From the NCBI GenBank assembly GCA_964533965.1, contig CAZHNN010000003.1, positions 1 through 64,000 of the forward strand: DNA of 64,000 bases, in the 5' to 3' direction. This DNA comes from RGIG3178 sp964533965 (GTDB lineage Bacteria > Bacillota > Clostridia > Christensenellales > QAND01). Made by a program: the position numbers and the translations under genes. Shown one piece after another: positions 17,612 to 26,591 of the stretch (positions are counted from its first letter, which is position 1; every line of letters begins with the position of its first letter). A model generated the notes under the pieces. The model saw only the letters and a program-made list of their open reading frames with translations. It had not been told where the DNA came from and made no database searches.

Positions 17612-18430
17612 ATGGGCAAAAGTACAATAATAGGCATATTTGTTGGCTTCGGCGCCCTTATACTTGCTTTCATTATCGAGAAAGGCAACATTATATCGTT
17701 GCTTCTTCCCAGCCCTGCCATCACCGTATTCGGCGGTACGATAGGTGCGCTTCTGGTCTCCTTCTCTTTAAGCGACGTCACGTCGATCCCCAAGCTGTTG
17801 GGGAAAACGATGAAGGATCCTCCTATCTCCCTGCAGCATACGCTGGATGAACTGTTGAACTACGCAACGATGGCCAAGCGGGAAGGCCTGTTGGCGCTGG
17901 AAAAACTCATCGACGACGCAGAGGGCAAAAAGCGTCGCGATCCGTTGCTGCAGAGGGGTCTGACGCTGCTGATGGACGGCCTGGACCGTGAATCGCTTAA
18001 AGCGGTGCTCGAGAGCGAAGTCTCCGTTTTTGAACAAACAAAAAAGCGCGAGATCTCCATCTTCGAAGCGGCAGGCGGCTTCTCGCCAACCATGGGCGTC
18101 ATTGGAACGGTCATGGGCTTGGTGCAGGTATTGGCAAACATGGGTGCGCCGGAGGAGTTGGCCGCATCGATTTCCGTTGCGTTCATTGCGACTTTTTATG
18201 GCGTCTGTTTTGCAAACCTCTTGTGGCTTCCCATTGCGAACAAACTAAAACTGCAGTTGAAAATGATGATCATGGAAAAGGATATGATTATCGAAGGCCT
18301 TTTGTCCATCAATGAACTTGAAAACCCGATGGTCATAAAGGAAAAGCTGATTCCGTTTGTCGCCATTCAGGCGAATGGTGGCAAGGCTACGGCGGCAAAG
18401 GGGGAGACCAAGAGTGAGTCGGCAGCATGA
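17612..18430 (+). CDS. motA: Flagellar motor stator protein MotA
   Basis: 272 residues, four membrane helices. The N-terminal FVGFGALILAFIIEKGN and the FGGTIGALLVSF segment are typical, as is the large cytoplasmic loop with EAAGGFSPTMGVIGTVMGLV. MotA and MotB form the ion-driven stator that turns the flagellar rotor. GGGGTG precedes the ATG. MotB follows with an overlap. No other flagellar gene is in the window, so this is a detached stator operon. Confidence 0.93.
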   Translation: MGKSTIIGIFVGFGALILAFIIEKGNIISLLLPSPAITVFGGTIGALLVSFSLSDVTSIPKLLGKTMKDPPISLQHTLDELLNYATMAKREGLLALEKLIDDAEGKKRRDPLLQRGLTLLMDGLDRESLKAVLESEVSVFEQTKKREISIFEAAGGFSPTMGVIGTVMGLVQVLANMGAPEELAASISVAFIATFYGVCFANLLWLPIANKLKLQLKMMIMEKDMIIEGLLSINELENPMVIKEKLIPFVAIQANGGKATAAKGETKSESAA

Positions 18431-19184
18431 GGAAGAACATGAGAGCGGCAGCGAGCGGTGGCTTCTGACCTACGCGGACATGATCACCCTGCTTTTGGCC
18501 TTGTTCATCTTGCTCTATACCATGAGTTCGATCGACAGCGGCAAATACCAGGCCCTTTCCAAGCAGCTTGGCATTGCGTTTAACGGCGGCAGATCCATCT
18601 TTGAAACAGGGTATCCTGGCGGGGGCAGCGGCAACGGCAGCGGCGGCGACGGAACGGGAGACAGCCCCACGGCAAGCGCCGGCGGGAGTATCGTCATTCC
18701 GGAATATTCGCAGCAAGACATCGAGCGCCTCGTGCGTTCCTTGATCGAATCGAACGGCTTGAGTTCCATGGCCAATGTCCGCATGGAGGAACGGGGCGTG
18801 GTTGTCAGCTTTCAGGACGCGCTGTTGTTTGATTCCGGCTCCGCCGACATCAACGCCAAGTCGCTGGATATGCTCAAGAAGCTTACGGTTATCGCGAATT
18901 CATGCAAGAACTACATCCGGGTGGAGGGTTCGACCGACGACGTGCCGATCAGCGGGAGGTTTGATTCGAACTGGGAGCTTGCTTCGCAGCGGGCAATCAA
19001 CGTTGCAAAAGCGCTGGCGAGTTTCGGTGTGAGCGCTTCGCGCATTTCCGCCACAAGCTATGGCGAATACCGGCCGATCGTTGCAAACGACACGGCCGAA
19101 CACCGAAGGTTGAACCGGCGCGTGGATATCGTATTTGTGAACAAGGAACACAACGACGATGAGCCGGGATATACCAATCAATAA
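18414..19184 (+). CDS. motB: Flagellar motor stator protein MotB
   Basis: 256 residues from the GTG at 18414, which has AAAGGGGGAG upstream. One N-terminal helix, TYADMITLLLALFILLYTM, carries the proton-binding Asp of the YAD motif. A Gly/Ser-rich linker (about residues 60-95) leads to a C-terminal OmpA-like peptidoglycan-binding domain with FDSGSADI and NWELASQRA. The start overlaps motA by 17 bases, so the two are probably coupled. Confidence 0.93.
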   Translation: MSRQHEEEHESGSERWLLTYADMITLLLALFILLYTMSSIDSGKYQALSKQLGIAFNGGRSIFETGYPGGGSGNGSGGDGTGDSPTASAGGSIVIPEYSQQDIERLVRSLIESNGLSSMANVRMEERGVVVSFQDALLFDSGSADINAKSLDMLKKLTVIANSCKNYIRVEGSTDDVPISGRFDSNWELASQRAINVAKALASFGVSASRISATSYGEYRPIVANDTAEHRRLNRRVDIVFVNKEHNDDEPGYTNQ

Positions 19185-19212
19185 GGTAGGATGAAACACC
19201 AGACACAGTGCA

Positions 19213-19240
19213 CAAGCCCGCTTCCCGCGGGCTTTTCGTT
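19213..19240 (+). terminator. Terminator after motB
   Basis: AAGCCCGC and GCGGGCTT pair around TTCCC, followed by TTCGTTTGTT. Confidence 0.75.
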
Positions 19241-19279
19241 TGTTCGCCGCTTTCATGCAGTACCGGCGGAATATACAGA

Positions 19280-19307
19280 TAAAAAAAGAATGCTTGCGCA
19301 TTCTTTT
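19280..19307 (-). terminator. Terminator of the MFS gene
   Basis: AAAGAATGC and GCATTCTTT pair; on the minus strand a run of seven T follows. It is 25 bases beyond the MFS stop codon. Confidence 0.7.
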
Positions 19308-19331
19308 CGTTCTTCTTAAAATGCCTGAATA

Positions 19332-20594
19332 TCAATCCTCATCCTTATACAGGTATATCTCTTTTCCCATCTTGCCAAGGAACATGAACGCAAGCCCTGA
19401 GAAGATGAGCGCAACTCCGAAGATGATGTAATGGGATTGCATCGAGTCCAGCAGTACACCGTAGATCATCGCGCCCATCGGAACCGCCGCCTGTGAGAAG
19501 AAGTTCAGCATGGAATAGAATTTGGACCGCATGTTGTTGGGCACCAACGTCTGAAGGTTCACCTGCACCGGAATCAACACCCATGCCGAGAAAAAGCCGA
19601 TGAAGAAAAGCAGCAGGCACAGCACAGCCAGCAGGCGGAAGCCCGTGCCTCCCATAAAAACCTGCATGACTGGGAGCGTCATGGCGCCGACGAGAATGAT
19701 CAGCGCGGTTTCAAAAGCAACTCCGGACCGCATCAATCTTCCGGAATTTGCCGGATTGAACAGCTTGCCGGTGAGTATGTTCCCTCCAAGCACACCGCCC
19801 ATCAAAAACGCAAAGAATACACCGAGCAGTGTTGCGGAAAACCCGAGGGTCTTCTTCACGACATAGGGGAACACGACGTCGAAGAGCGGATAGAACAGGA
19901 AATAGAGGATCATGCCCATCAGGAACAGGAACCGCACGTTGGTTCTCTTCCAGATGAACAGAAGGGTTTGCTTTATCTGCAGAACAAAGGATGAGGAAGT
20001 CAGCTTTTCTGCCGAAACCGTGGTCTTTTGATATTTGATCATGAACTCGATTACGCCGGATAAGGCGAACGAAAATGCGTTGATGATGAAGATAGGTAAT
20101 ATCCCGCCGATGCCGAAGATGACGCCACCAATGACCGGCCCCAAAATCATGGAGACGGCATCGGTGCTGCTTCTGGCAGCATTTGCCTGGTGAAGGTGCT
20201 CGCCGTCCGCAAGATCCGGCAAGATACCGTCGGTGGAGGAATTGAACAGACTGTCCGATATCGCGACAAAGATCTGTACCACAAACAGCATCCACAGCAT
20301 AAGCGAGCGGAAAAGCGTGAGGACCGCCAGCAGCCCGATGAGCACAAACCGTACCGCGTCCGTGATGACCATGATGAATTTACGGTTGTAATGGTCGCCT
20401 ATAACGCCCGCAAAGGGTGCTGCAATCAATGCAGGGATTAACGTACACAGTGAAAACAGTGCCATCATAGAAGCTCTGCCGGTCACTTCGAGAATATACA
20501 GTGGAACGGCAATGCCCTGAACACCGGTTCCGAACATGGAGATGAGCCTTCCAAGAGTCAGAAATAGAATGTTCTTTTTGGCTGTAGTGGTCAA
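19332..20594 (-). CDS. MFS transporter, MefA-like drug-exporter type
   Basis: About 420 residues and twelve helices. The loop between helices 2 and 3 reads GVIGDHYNRKFIMV, the major facilitator DRxxR-like signature, and overall the protein resembles the macrolide-efflux group of MFS exporters. The substrate cannot be told. The start is a TTG: AGGAGG is five bases before the one at 20594 and directly abuts the one at 20600, so the former is preferred. It stands alone. Confidence 0.8.
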   Translation of the reverse strand: MTTTAKKNILFLTLGRLISMFGTGVQGIAVPLYILEVTGRASMMALFSLCTLIPALIAAPFAGVIGDHYNRKFIMVITDAVRFVLIGLLAVLTLFRSLMLWMLFVVQIFVAISDSLFNSSTDGILPDLADGEHLHQANAARSSTDAVSMILGPVIGGVIFGIGGILPIFIINAFSFALSGVIEFMIKYQKTTVSAEKLTSSSFVLQIKQTLLFIWKRTNVRFLFLMGMILYFLFYPLFDVVFPYVVKKTLGFSATLLGVFFAFLMGGVLGGNILTGKLFNPANSGRLMRSGVAFETALIILVGAMTLPVMQVFMGGTGFRLLAVLCLLLFFIGFFSAWVLIPVQVNLQTLVPNNMRSKFYSMLNFFSQAAVPMGAMIYGVLLDSMQSHYIIFGVALIFSGLAFMFLGKMGKEIYLYKDED

Positions 20595-20727
20595 ACGCAA
20601 CCTCCTGTTGGCGTGTTACCGGAACGTCGAATTGTTAGACGCCATTGGTATCATAATATAGTTATTGAAACATTTCAATTCACAGTTTTGCCCCTTTCTA
20701 ATAATGCAAAAAATTGATAGATATTAA

Positions 20728-20756
20728 TTGACATGCAATTTATGCAGTGGTATGCT
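20728..20756 (+). promoter_or_regulatory. Sigma-A promoter for the pyrophosphatase gene
   Basis: TTGACA (20728-20733) and TATGCT (20751-20756) with 17-base spacing, 58 bases before the start codon. Confidence 0.65.
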
Positions 20757-20813
20757 CCCTTTGTTGGACGGTCTTTTTGTCTTTTTTATTTTATATGGAA
20801 TGGAGTCTTTTGT

Positions 20814-23074
20814 ATGTTTAGTTTGGAAAACGCCACAACCTTTGAGGTCGTGTCCGTCTGGGTTGTGCTCCTGATCGCCTTCCTTGGCCTTGCCTATGCC
20901 ATGATGCTTCGTCGCCAGGTCATGGTATGCGACAAAGGCACGGAAAAGATGCAGGAAGTCTGGGGCGCGATCCGCACGGGAGCAAATGCGTACCTTAACC
21001 GGCAATTGAAGCGAATCCTTCCGCTGATCGGCATCTTTACTGTCGTGCTCTTTTTGTCCGTATACATNNNNNNNNNNCGATGCTTCGTTTTGCAGGCAAC
21101 ACGCCCGACCAGGTCAAGATTATCATCGGAATAGGCCGTGCGATCGCATTCATCATGGGTTCGGTATTCTCTCTTTGCATTGGGCAGTTTGGCATGAGGA
21201 TGGCCGTGCAGGGCAACGTGCGCGTGGCTTCCGCTGCTCGCAGGGGGTTTGCCGAAGCGCTTAAAATCGCTTACCGCACCGGCACCATTACCGGCATGCT
21301 TACCGACGGTCTGGGGCTTTTGGGCGGAACACTCATCTTCATGGTGTTCGGTATAGCCGCTCCCGATGCGCTGTTGGGCTTCGGTTTTGGCGGCACGCTG
21401 CTGGCGCTGTTCATGCGCGTGGGCGGCGGCATCTACACCAAAGCGGCCGACGTTGGCGCTGACCTTGTCGGTAAAGTGGAAGCAGGCATTCCCGAAGACG
21501 ACCCGCGCAACGCGGCTGTCATCGCAGACCTTGTGGGCGACAACGTAGGCGACTGCGCCGGTATGGCGGCTGATATCTTCGAATCCTACGAGGTGACGAT
21601 CGTTTCGGGCCTTATCCTCGGCCTCGCGGTCATGAAACTCGATCCCTCCCATTCCTTAAAGTGGATCATCTTTCCGCTGATCGTCCGCGGCATCGGTGTG
21701 CTCTCCTCTATGATCGGCACGTACCTCGTACGCGACAAGGGCGACTCTAAGACCTATGACGCGATGAAAGCCATCAACAAGGGCTTCTACGTGTCGGCAG
21801 GTCTTTGCGTGGTCGCGTTTGCGGTGCTGGCGCATTTCTACATGAATGAGTGGAGCTCCTTCTTTTCCGTGGCCGCCGGCATCGCGCTTGCCATCGTGCT
21901 CGACGAAGTGACCAAGTATTTCACCGATACCCACTATAGACCTGTAAAGGAAATCGCTGAGTCCTCCACCACCGGTTCGGCCACGCTGATCCTAAAAGGC
22001 CTTTCCGTCGGTTTCGAAGTAACGGTCTGGCAGGTCATCATCATCGCGGTCACCATCCTGATCTCCGTATTCATCTATTCCGGACAGCCTGCCATCAACG
22101 TGCTCTACGGCGTTGCAATGACCGGCATCGGCATGCTTACGCTCACCGGCAACAACGTTGCGATGGATTCGTTCGGACCCATCTCCGACAATGCGAACGG
22201 CATCGGCGAGATGTCCGGGCTTGATGAGAGCGCACGTGAAGTCATGGGGCACCTTGATGCCGTCGGCAACACCACCAAGGCCATCACCAAAGGCGTTGCA
22301 ATCGGCTCCGCCGTCATCGCGGCTGTGTCCCTGTTCGGCTCGTTCTTAACCGACGTTACCAAGGTACAGGCGCAGCTTGGTGTGCCCGTTGCGCAACAGA
22401 TCATGAGCACCGGTATCCGCATCAGCGAACCCACCGTATTCATCGGCGCTTTGATCGGTGCGGCGATCCCGTGGCTGTTCTCCTCGCTGATCATCAACTC
22501 CGTCGCGAAAGCGGCAAGCCTCATCGTGGACGTCGTCCGCAAGCAGTTTAAAATCCCCGGCCTGATGGAGGGCAAAGTCAAGCCTGACTATCAGGAAGCG
22601 GTCGGCATCTGCACCATCGCCGCGCAGAAGGAACTAATCAGCTTGGCGCTTATCTGCATTCTGACGCCGTTGATTGTGGGTATGTTCCTGGGCGTTGAGG
22701 CGTTGGGCGGCGCACTGGCAGGCGTCATCCTCTCCGGCCAGTTACTGGCGGTGTTCATGTCCACCTCCGGCGGCGCATGGGACAACGCCAAGAAGACGAT
22801 CGAAGACGGCGTGCATGGCGGCAAAGGTTCCGAGTCTCACAAGGCAGCTGTCGTTGGCGATACGGTTGGCGATCCCTTGAAGGATACAGCCGGCCCCGCT
22901 TTGAACCCGATGATCAAGGTAATCAACCTCGTTTCCCTGCTGGCTGCTCCCGTGCTGGTGCAACTGCAGTACAACGGAACGAACATCGGAATGATCGCCG
23001 TCGCAACCGTATGCTTATTGATCGTGGTCGGCATGATCGTAAAGTCCAAGAAGCCCGCAAAGCATATAGCCTAG
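20814..23074 (+). CDS. hppA: Membrane-bound proton-translocating pyrophosphatase (interrupted by an assembly gap)
   Basis: Uses pyrophosphate hydrolysis to pump ions across the membrane. About 16 helices. The substrate site is ADVGADLVGKVE and DNVGDCAGMAADIFE, and the late motif GDTVGDPLKDTAGPALNP is present. The motif GNTTKA (near 22264) has Lys where K+-dependent enzymes have Ala, so a K+-independent H+ pump is predicted. The ATG at 20814 has GGAG upstream. Ten N at 21068-21077 break the frame: the left part is in frame 3, the right part in frame 2, so the true gap length must be 2 modulo 3. The break is an assembly artefact, not a natural frameshift. Confidence 0.92.
21068..21077. other. 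Assembly gap (10 N) inside hppA
   Basis: Ten undetermined bases. They fall between the first and second membrane helices of the pyrophosphatase and are not the right length to keep its frame, so the true gap is of another size. Confidence 0.99.
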
Positions 23075-23090
23075 ACCAGCAAGGCAAACT

Positions 23091-23123
23091 TAAGGGATCC
23101 CGGATGACGGGATCCCTTTTTCA
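23091..23123 (+). terminator. Terminator after hppA
   Basis: AAGGGATCCCG and CGGGATCCCTT form a long stem followed by a T-run. Confidence 0.85.
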
Positions 23124-23176
23124 TGCAAATGTATATGTATTACCTTGCGCTTTTGCATGCGTGGTGATACTCTGAT

Positions 23177-23196
23177 GATATCCCCCCTGGGGGGTT
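23177..23196 (+). promoter_or_regulatory. GC-tract operator of the CsoR-family repressor
   Basis: The palindrome CCCCCCTGGGGGG (23182-23194), flanked by TAT and TTAT, is the form of site bound by CsoR/RcnR-family proteins. It sits directly before the ribosome site of the repressor gene, so it implies autoregulation, and read-through control of the next gene. Confidence 0.7.
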
Positions 23197-23211
23197 ATGG
23201 GAGGATTCAAC

Positions 23212-23490
23212 ATGGAAAATCATGCTCATCCGCATGAAAAGACGGAAGCCGTCGTACACCGGCTGTCGCGCGCAATAGGCCACTTGGAGGCGGTCAAGCG
23301 TATGGTGGAACAGGGTCGCGACTGCACCGAGGTGCTCACACAACTGGCTGCTGTAAAATCCGCTCTAAATAACATCGGCAGCATCGTGCTGCAGGATCAT
23401 ATCCAACACTGCGTGGCGGACGCCGTGCACAACGGCAACCAAAAAGCGCTCGAGGATCTATCGATGGCCGTCGCGCGCTTTGTCGGCTGA
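23212..23490 (+). CDS. csoR: CsoR/RcnR-family metal- or stress-sensing repressor
   Basis: 92 residues, an all-helical tetrameric repressor. Family features: RLSRAIGHLEAVKRMVEQGRDC, then QLAAVKSALNNIG and DHIQHCV. The Cys in GRDC and the His-Cys pair in IQHC match the Cu(I)-type ligand pattern C-H-C, although the family also senses Ni, formaldehyde or sulfide. An N-terminal HAHPHEK could add ligands. GGGAGGATT precedes the ATG at 23212. The downstream gene is an EamA transporter, not a copper ATPase, so the inducer is uncertain. Confidence 0.85.
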   Translation: MENHAHPHEKTEAVVHRLSRAIGHLEAVKRMVEQGRDCTEVLTQLAAVKSALNNIGSIVLQDHIQHCVADAVHNGNQKALEDLSMAVARFVG

Positions 23491-23501
23491 CAGGAGGGGC
23501 T

Positions 23502-24377
23502 ATGCCAACACTGAACCGGCCTGTCCAATTTGCGCTTATCGCCGCTACCATGTACGCTTTGAGCGCTCCGCTGTCCAAGCTGCTACTCTTTGATCTTCCG
23601 CCTACGCTGATGGCGGGTTTGCTGTATTTCGGCGCCGGGCTCGGTATGAGCGTCATGGGGTTGGTTCGTAAAAATACGAGCGGCACGATGGAAACGCCGC
23701 TTGGCAAAGAGGAGCTGCCGTTTGTGGCCGCCATGGTGGGGCTTGATATACTGGCGCCGATCAGCCTTATGATAGGGCTTAAGCTCTCCACCGCCGCCAA
23801 TGCGTCCCTTTTGAATAACTTCGAGATCGTATCGACCGCACTCATTGCGCTCCTTTTGTTTCACGAGGCGATTTCCAAACGGCTTTGGATCGGCATCGGG
23901 CTGATCACGCTGTCCTCCGCTATCCTGTCGATTTCCGATGTGAGCAGCTTTAGGTTCTCCTTCGGTTCCCTGTTTGTGCTGCTCGCGTGCTTATTCTGGG
24001 GTTTGGAGAACAACTGCACACGCAAGCTTTCCCAAAAGGACCCTCTGCAGATCGTGATGATCAAGGGCCTGGGTTCCGGGCTCGGCTCTCTATTGATCGG
24101 CTTTGTTGTCGGGGAAAGACTCTCTCACCCTCTTGCCGTCTTAGCGGCGCTTTTGCTTGGATTTGTATCCTATGGATTCAGCGTCTTTTTGTATGTGCAT
24201 GCGCAGCGGCATCTGGGCGCCGCCAAAACCAGCGCCTATTACGCGGTGGCGCCGTTTATCGGCGTGATATTGTCCTTTCTTTTCCTGCACGAAAACCTGC
24301 CATGGACGTTCTTCATTGCCCTTGTGATCATGATCGGTGGCGCGTATTTTGCCTCTACAGACGGCGTGCAGCAATGA
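23502..24377 (+). CDS. EamA-family (DMT) transporter
   Basis: 291 residues, ten helices in two EamA repeats. The end of repeat one reads NASLLNNFEIVSTALIALLLFHE and of repeat two AYYAVAPFIGVILSFLFLHE, the matching family signatures. Such carriers export metabolites or amino acids; the substrate is unknown. It lies 11 bases after the CsoR-type repressor with its own AGGAGGGG site, and is probably controlled by it. Confidence 0.82.
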   Translation: MPTLNRPVQFALIAATMYALSAPLSKLLLFDLPPTLMAGLLYFGAGLGMSVMGLVRKNTSGTMETPLGKEELPFVAAMVGLDILAPISLMIGLKLSTAANASLLNNFEIVSTALIALLLFHEAISKRLWIGIGLITLSSAILSISDVSSFRFSFGSLFVLLACLFWGLENNCTRKLSQKDPLQIVMIKGLGSGLGSLLIGFVVGERLSHPLAVLAALLLGFVSYGFSVFLYVHAQRHLGAAKTSAYYAVAPFIGVILSFLFLHENLPWTFFIALVIMIGGAYFASTDGVQQ

Positions 24378-24397
24378 CATCTCGAACATCCGCGTCC

Positions 24398-24429
24398 ATG
24401 GCTCCCTTCACGGGGGCTTTTTTTTGAGC
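24398..24429 (+). terminator. Terminator after the EamA gene
   Basis: GGCTCCC and GGGGGCT pair around TTCAC, followed by eight T. Confidence 0.7.
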
Positions 24430-24433
24430 CCCA

Positions 24434-24462
24434 TTGACTTATCTATATCAACTTGATATAGT
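24434..24462 (+). promoter_or_regulatory. padR promoter with operator between -35 and -10
   Basis: TTGACT (24434-24439) and TATAGT (24457-24462) are 17 bases apart. A perfect 19-base dyad CTATATCAA-C-TTGATATAG (24443-24461) fills the spacer and the -10. A bound repressor would block the polymerase, so PadR autorepression is likely. Confidence 0.75.
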
Positions 24463-24481
24463 TCAAATCGGGAGGTGTCCC

Positions 24482-25048
24482 ATGCCAAAAGAAAATACCA
24501 CGCGCTATATCATTCTGGGTCTTTTGAGCCATGAGCCGCAGAGCGGCTATGATATGAAAAAGCGGATGGATATCTCGCTTCGCCACTTCTGGCCCGTGGG
24601 ATTTGGACAGATATACCCTACGCTGAACGAGCTTTCGCGGGAAGGACTGATCGAACAAACGGAAGGATCGCCTTCTAAAGGGCCCGAAAAGCACCTATAT
24701 GACATCACGCAAAGCGGAAGAGAGGCTCTGCACACATGGCTTATGGAGCCGGAAGATCGCGAATACACGAAGTACGAGATCCTCTTGAAGCTCTTCTTTG
24801 GCGCACAGGGGGACAAACCGACCAATCTATTGCGCATACAAGCGTTCGGTGAGCGGCAGGCACAGAACCTCGCGATGATGAGGATATTCAAAGGCGAACT
24901 CTCTGCGATTTTGGATTCGGGCGAAGATCATTTGTATTATTACCTCACCGCCCTGTTCGGCGAATACGTCTACGAAGCGTATGTTCGCTGGGTGGAAGAG
25001 GCAAAAGTGCTCTTGTCGCAAGCCATCAAAACGGAGGACAGAACATGA
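24482..25048 (+). CDS. PadR-family transcriptional repressor
   Basis: 188 residues. An N-terminal winged helix (RYIILGLLSHEPQSGYDMKKRM and FGQIYPTLNELSREGLIEQ) is followed by a helical dimerisation domain, as in subfamily Vir-like PadR proteins. GGGAGGTG precedes the ATG. The gene overlaps the next by ATGA, so repressor and membrane Fe-S protein form one operon controlled by the dyad at 24443-24461. The inducer is unknown. Confidence 0.85.
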   Translation: MPKENTTRYIILGLLSHEPQSGYDMKKRMDISLRHFWPVGFGQIYPTLNELSREGLIEQTEGSPSKGPEKHLYDITQSGREALHTWLMEPEDREYTKYEILLKLFFGAQGDKPTNLLRIQAFGERQAQNLAMMRIFKGELSAILDSGEDHLYYYLTALFGEYVYEAYVRWVEEAKVLLSQAIKTEDRT

Positions 25049-25812
25049 AACGCCAAAGTATTCGAAAGACCATTTTGCTATTGTCCTTTCTGGCATTTCC
25101 CATAACGTTGAACTACCTTTCCCCATATCTGATCATCCGGGGAAGCTTCGAGGGCGTACTTTGTGGCAGCGGCGTGCTGTTTCTATCCATGCTGCTGATG
25201 TCGCTTGTCCTGGGTCGTGCGTTCTGCGGGTGGCTCTGCCCTGCGGGGTCGTTGGGAGAAATCTGTGCCACCATCAACAACAAGCCTGTAAAGCGCGGCG
25301 CGAATATCGTCAAATACCTGATCTGGGTGCCGTGGCTTGCAACCATCGTCTTCGGCTTCATCCATGCAGGAGGGCTTAAGCAGATAAACCTGATCTACTA
25401 CACCGACGGCGGCATCTCCGTCAACGCGCCTACGGGATACTATGTCTACTTCACCGTCATCGCGTTGATAGTAGCGCTGTCCTTCAGCCTTGGTCGTCGC
25501 GGATTCTGCCACAGCGTTTGCTGGGCAGCACCGTTCATGGTGTTGGGCAATTTCATTCGCGAAAAGCTGCATATACCGGGGCTTCGGCTGGCGGCACAAA
25601 AGCACAAATGCATCGGCTGCAAGACCTGCAATAAAGCCTGCCCGATGAGCCTGGACGTACAAAGCATGGTACAAAAGGCTGATATGCACTGTTCCGAATG
25701 CATTCTCTGCGCCAATTGCGCGGACGTGTGCTCCAAAAAAGTATTAAGGCTTACCGTATCATCGGGAAAGATGCGGGATAAGGATCAGGAAGAGATCAAA
25801 GCAGCGTCGTAA
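25045..25812 (+). CDS. Polyferredoxin membrane protein (NapH/4Fe-4S family)
   Basis: 255 residues. About five helices in the first 175 residues carry FCGWLCPAGSLGE and, later, RRGFCHSVCWAAPF, the paired membrane Cys motifs of NapH/NosR-type electron carriers. The C-terminus has two 4Fe-4S motifs: CIGCKTCNKACP and CSECILCANCADVC. It should pass electrons between a membrane donor and a reductase, but no partner enzyme is nearby. It is co-transcribed with padR. Confidence 0.82.
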   Translation: MKRQSIRKTILLLSFLAFPITLNYLSPYLIIRGSFEGVLCGSGVLFLSMLLMSLVLGRAFCGWLCPAGSLGEICATINNKPVKRGANIVKYLIWVPWLATIVFGFIHAGGLKQINLIYYTDGGISVNAPTGYYVYFTVIALIVALSFSLGRRGFCHSVCWAAPFMVLGNFIREKLHIPGLRLAAQKHKCIGCKTCNKACPMSLDVQSMVQKADMHCSECILCANCADVCSKKVLRLTVSSGKMRDKDQEEIKAAS

Positions 25813-25851
25813 AGAAACCAAAAGATAATATACAAGAAGGTCGCAAGAATC

Positions 25852-25878
25852 AGGGGAGCATTGCTCCCCTTCTTTGTT
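25852..25878 (+). terminator. Terminator after the padR operon
   Basis: AGGGGAGCA and TGCTCCCCT form a perfect stem, followed by TCTTTGTTTT. The next 230 bases to the YmaF gene hold no other clear feature. Confidence 0.75.
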
Positions 25879-26107
25879 TTCATTGCTGCAGGAAACCCAC
25901 CCGCCGCCTCATCAAAGGAGTCCAAGCGAGTGGCGCCTGCTTGAGCCTCGGAGAAAATGGCTTAATGATCTGCTTTCGCTTTCCCTTTGCACCTAGATCA
26001 AAATATTTGCAGCCAAAAAAGGGAGAGACAGCGAGCACCATCTTTTAACCTATGATGCCTATTTACCATAGTATAGTACGTATCATCCGAAAAAGGAGGT
26101 GAATACG

Positions 26108-26488
26108 ATGCGTAGACCGTATCCGGGGGTCGCCTATCCAAAACATGAAAAAGAATGCGAACGCCAAATGCACGTACATGAATTTTTAGGAAGCACAAAG
26201 CTTGCAGAAGAAGCGGAAGATCGGCATAACCATCGCTTTGCAGGCGTGAGCTGCGAAGCGGAACCGTGTGGCGACAGCCATTTCCACTGGATCATAACCA
26301 GAACGGATTTTGTTGACCATTTCCACGAGATCAAAGTGCGATCCGGGCCTGCGAGAATTGTGAATCCGGGCCAGCAACCGTTAAAGCACGTACATTTTGT
26401 AAAAGGCATGACGTCTGTAAATGACGAGCACTGTCACGAGTTCGTCTTTGCAACGTTGATAGAAGCACCAATCTTTCCGCTTGAATAG
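26108..26488 (+). CDS. ymaF: YmaF-family protein
   Basis: 126 residues, soluble, His-rich. The arrangement HVHEFLGST, HNHRFAGVS, GDSHFHWI, HFHEI and DEHCHEF matches the YmaF family of Firmicutes, whose function is unknown. The repeated HxH pairs suggest metal binding, which is inference. AAAAAGGAGGTG lies 6 bases before the ATG at 26108. The gene is monocistronic between terminators. Confidence 0.8.
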   Translation: MRRPYPGVAYPKHEKECERQMHVHEFLGSTKLAEEAEDRHNHRFAGVSCEAEPCGDSHFHWIITRTDFVDHFHEIKVRSGPARIVNPGQQPLKHVHFVKGMTSVNDEHCHEFVFATLIEAPIFPLE

Positions 26489-26548
26489 CAAAGGCGTGCA
26501 CAATTAACGCTTTGCGTATTGACTGCTCAACACAATACTTTTTAAAGG

Positions 26549-26584
26549 AAAGCCCCTCAAGCCAACAAGCTGTGAGGGGCTTTG
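26549..26584. terminator. Bidirectional terminator between ymaF and the lipoprotein gene
   Basis: AAAGCCCCTCA and TGAGGGGCTTT pair around a 13-base loop. T-rich sequence lies on both sides, fitting two convergent genes. Confidence 0.75.
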
Positions 26585-26591
26585 TGTAACA

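Noticed and set aside
21060..21134. Frameshift or pseudogene in the pyrophosphatase
   Set aside because: The break coincides exactly with the ten N bases and both sides match the family, so it is an assembly gap.
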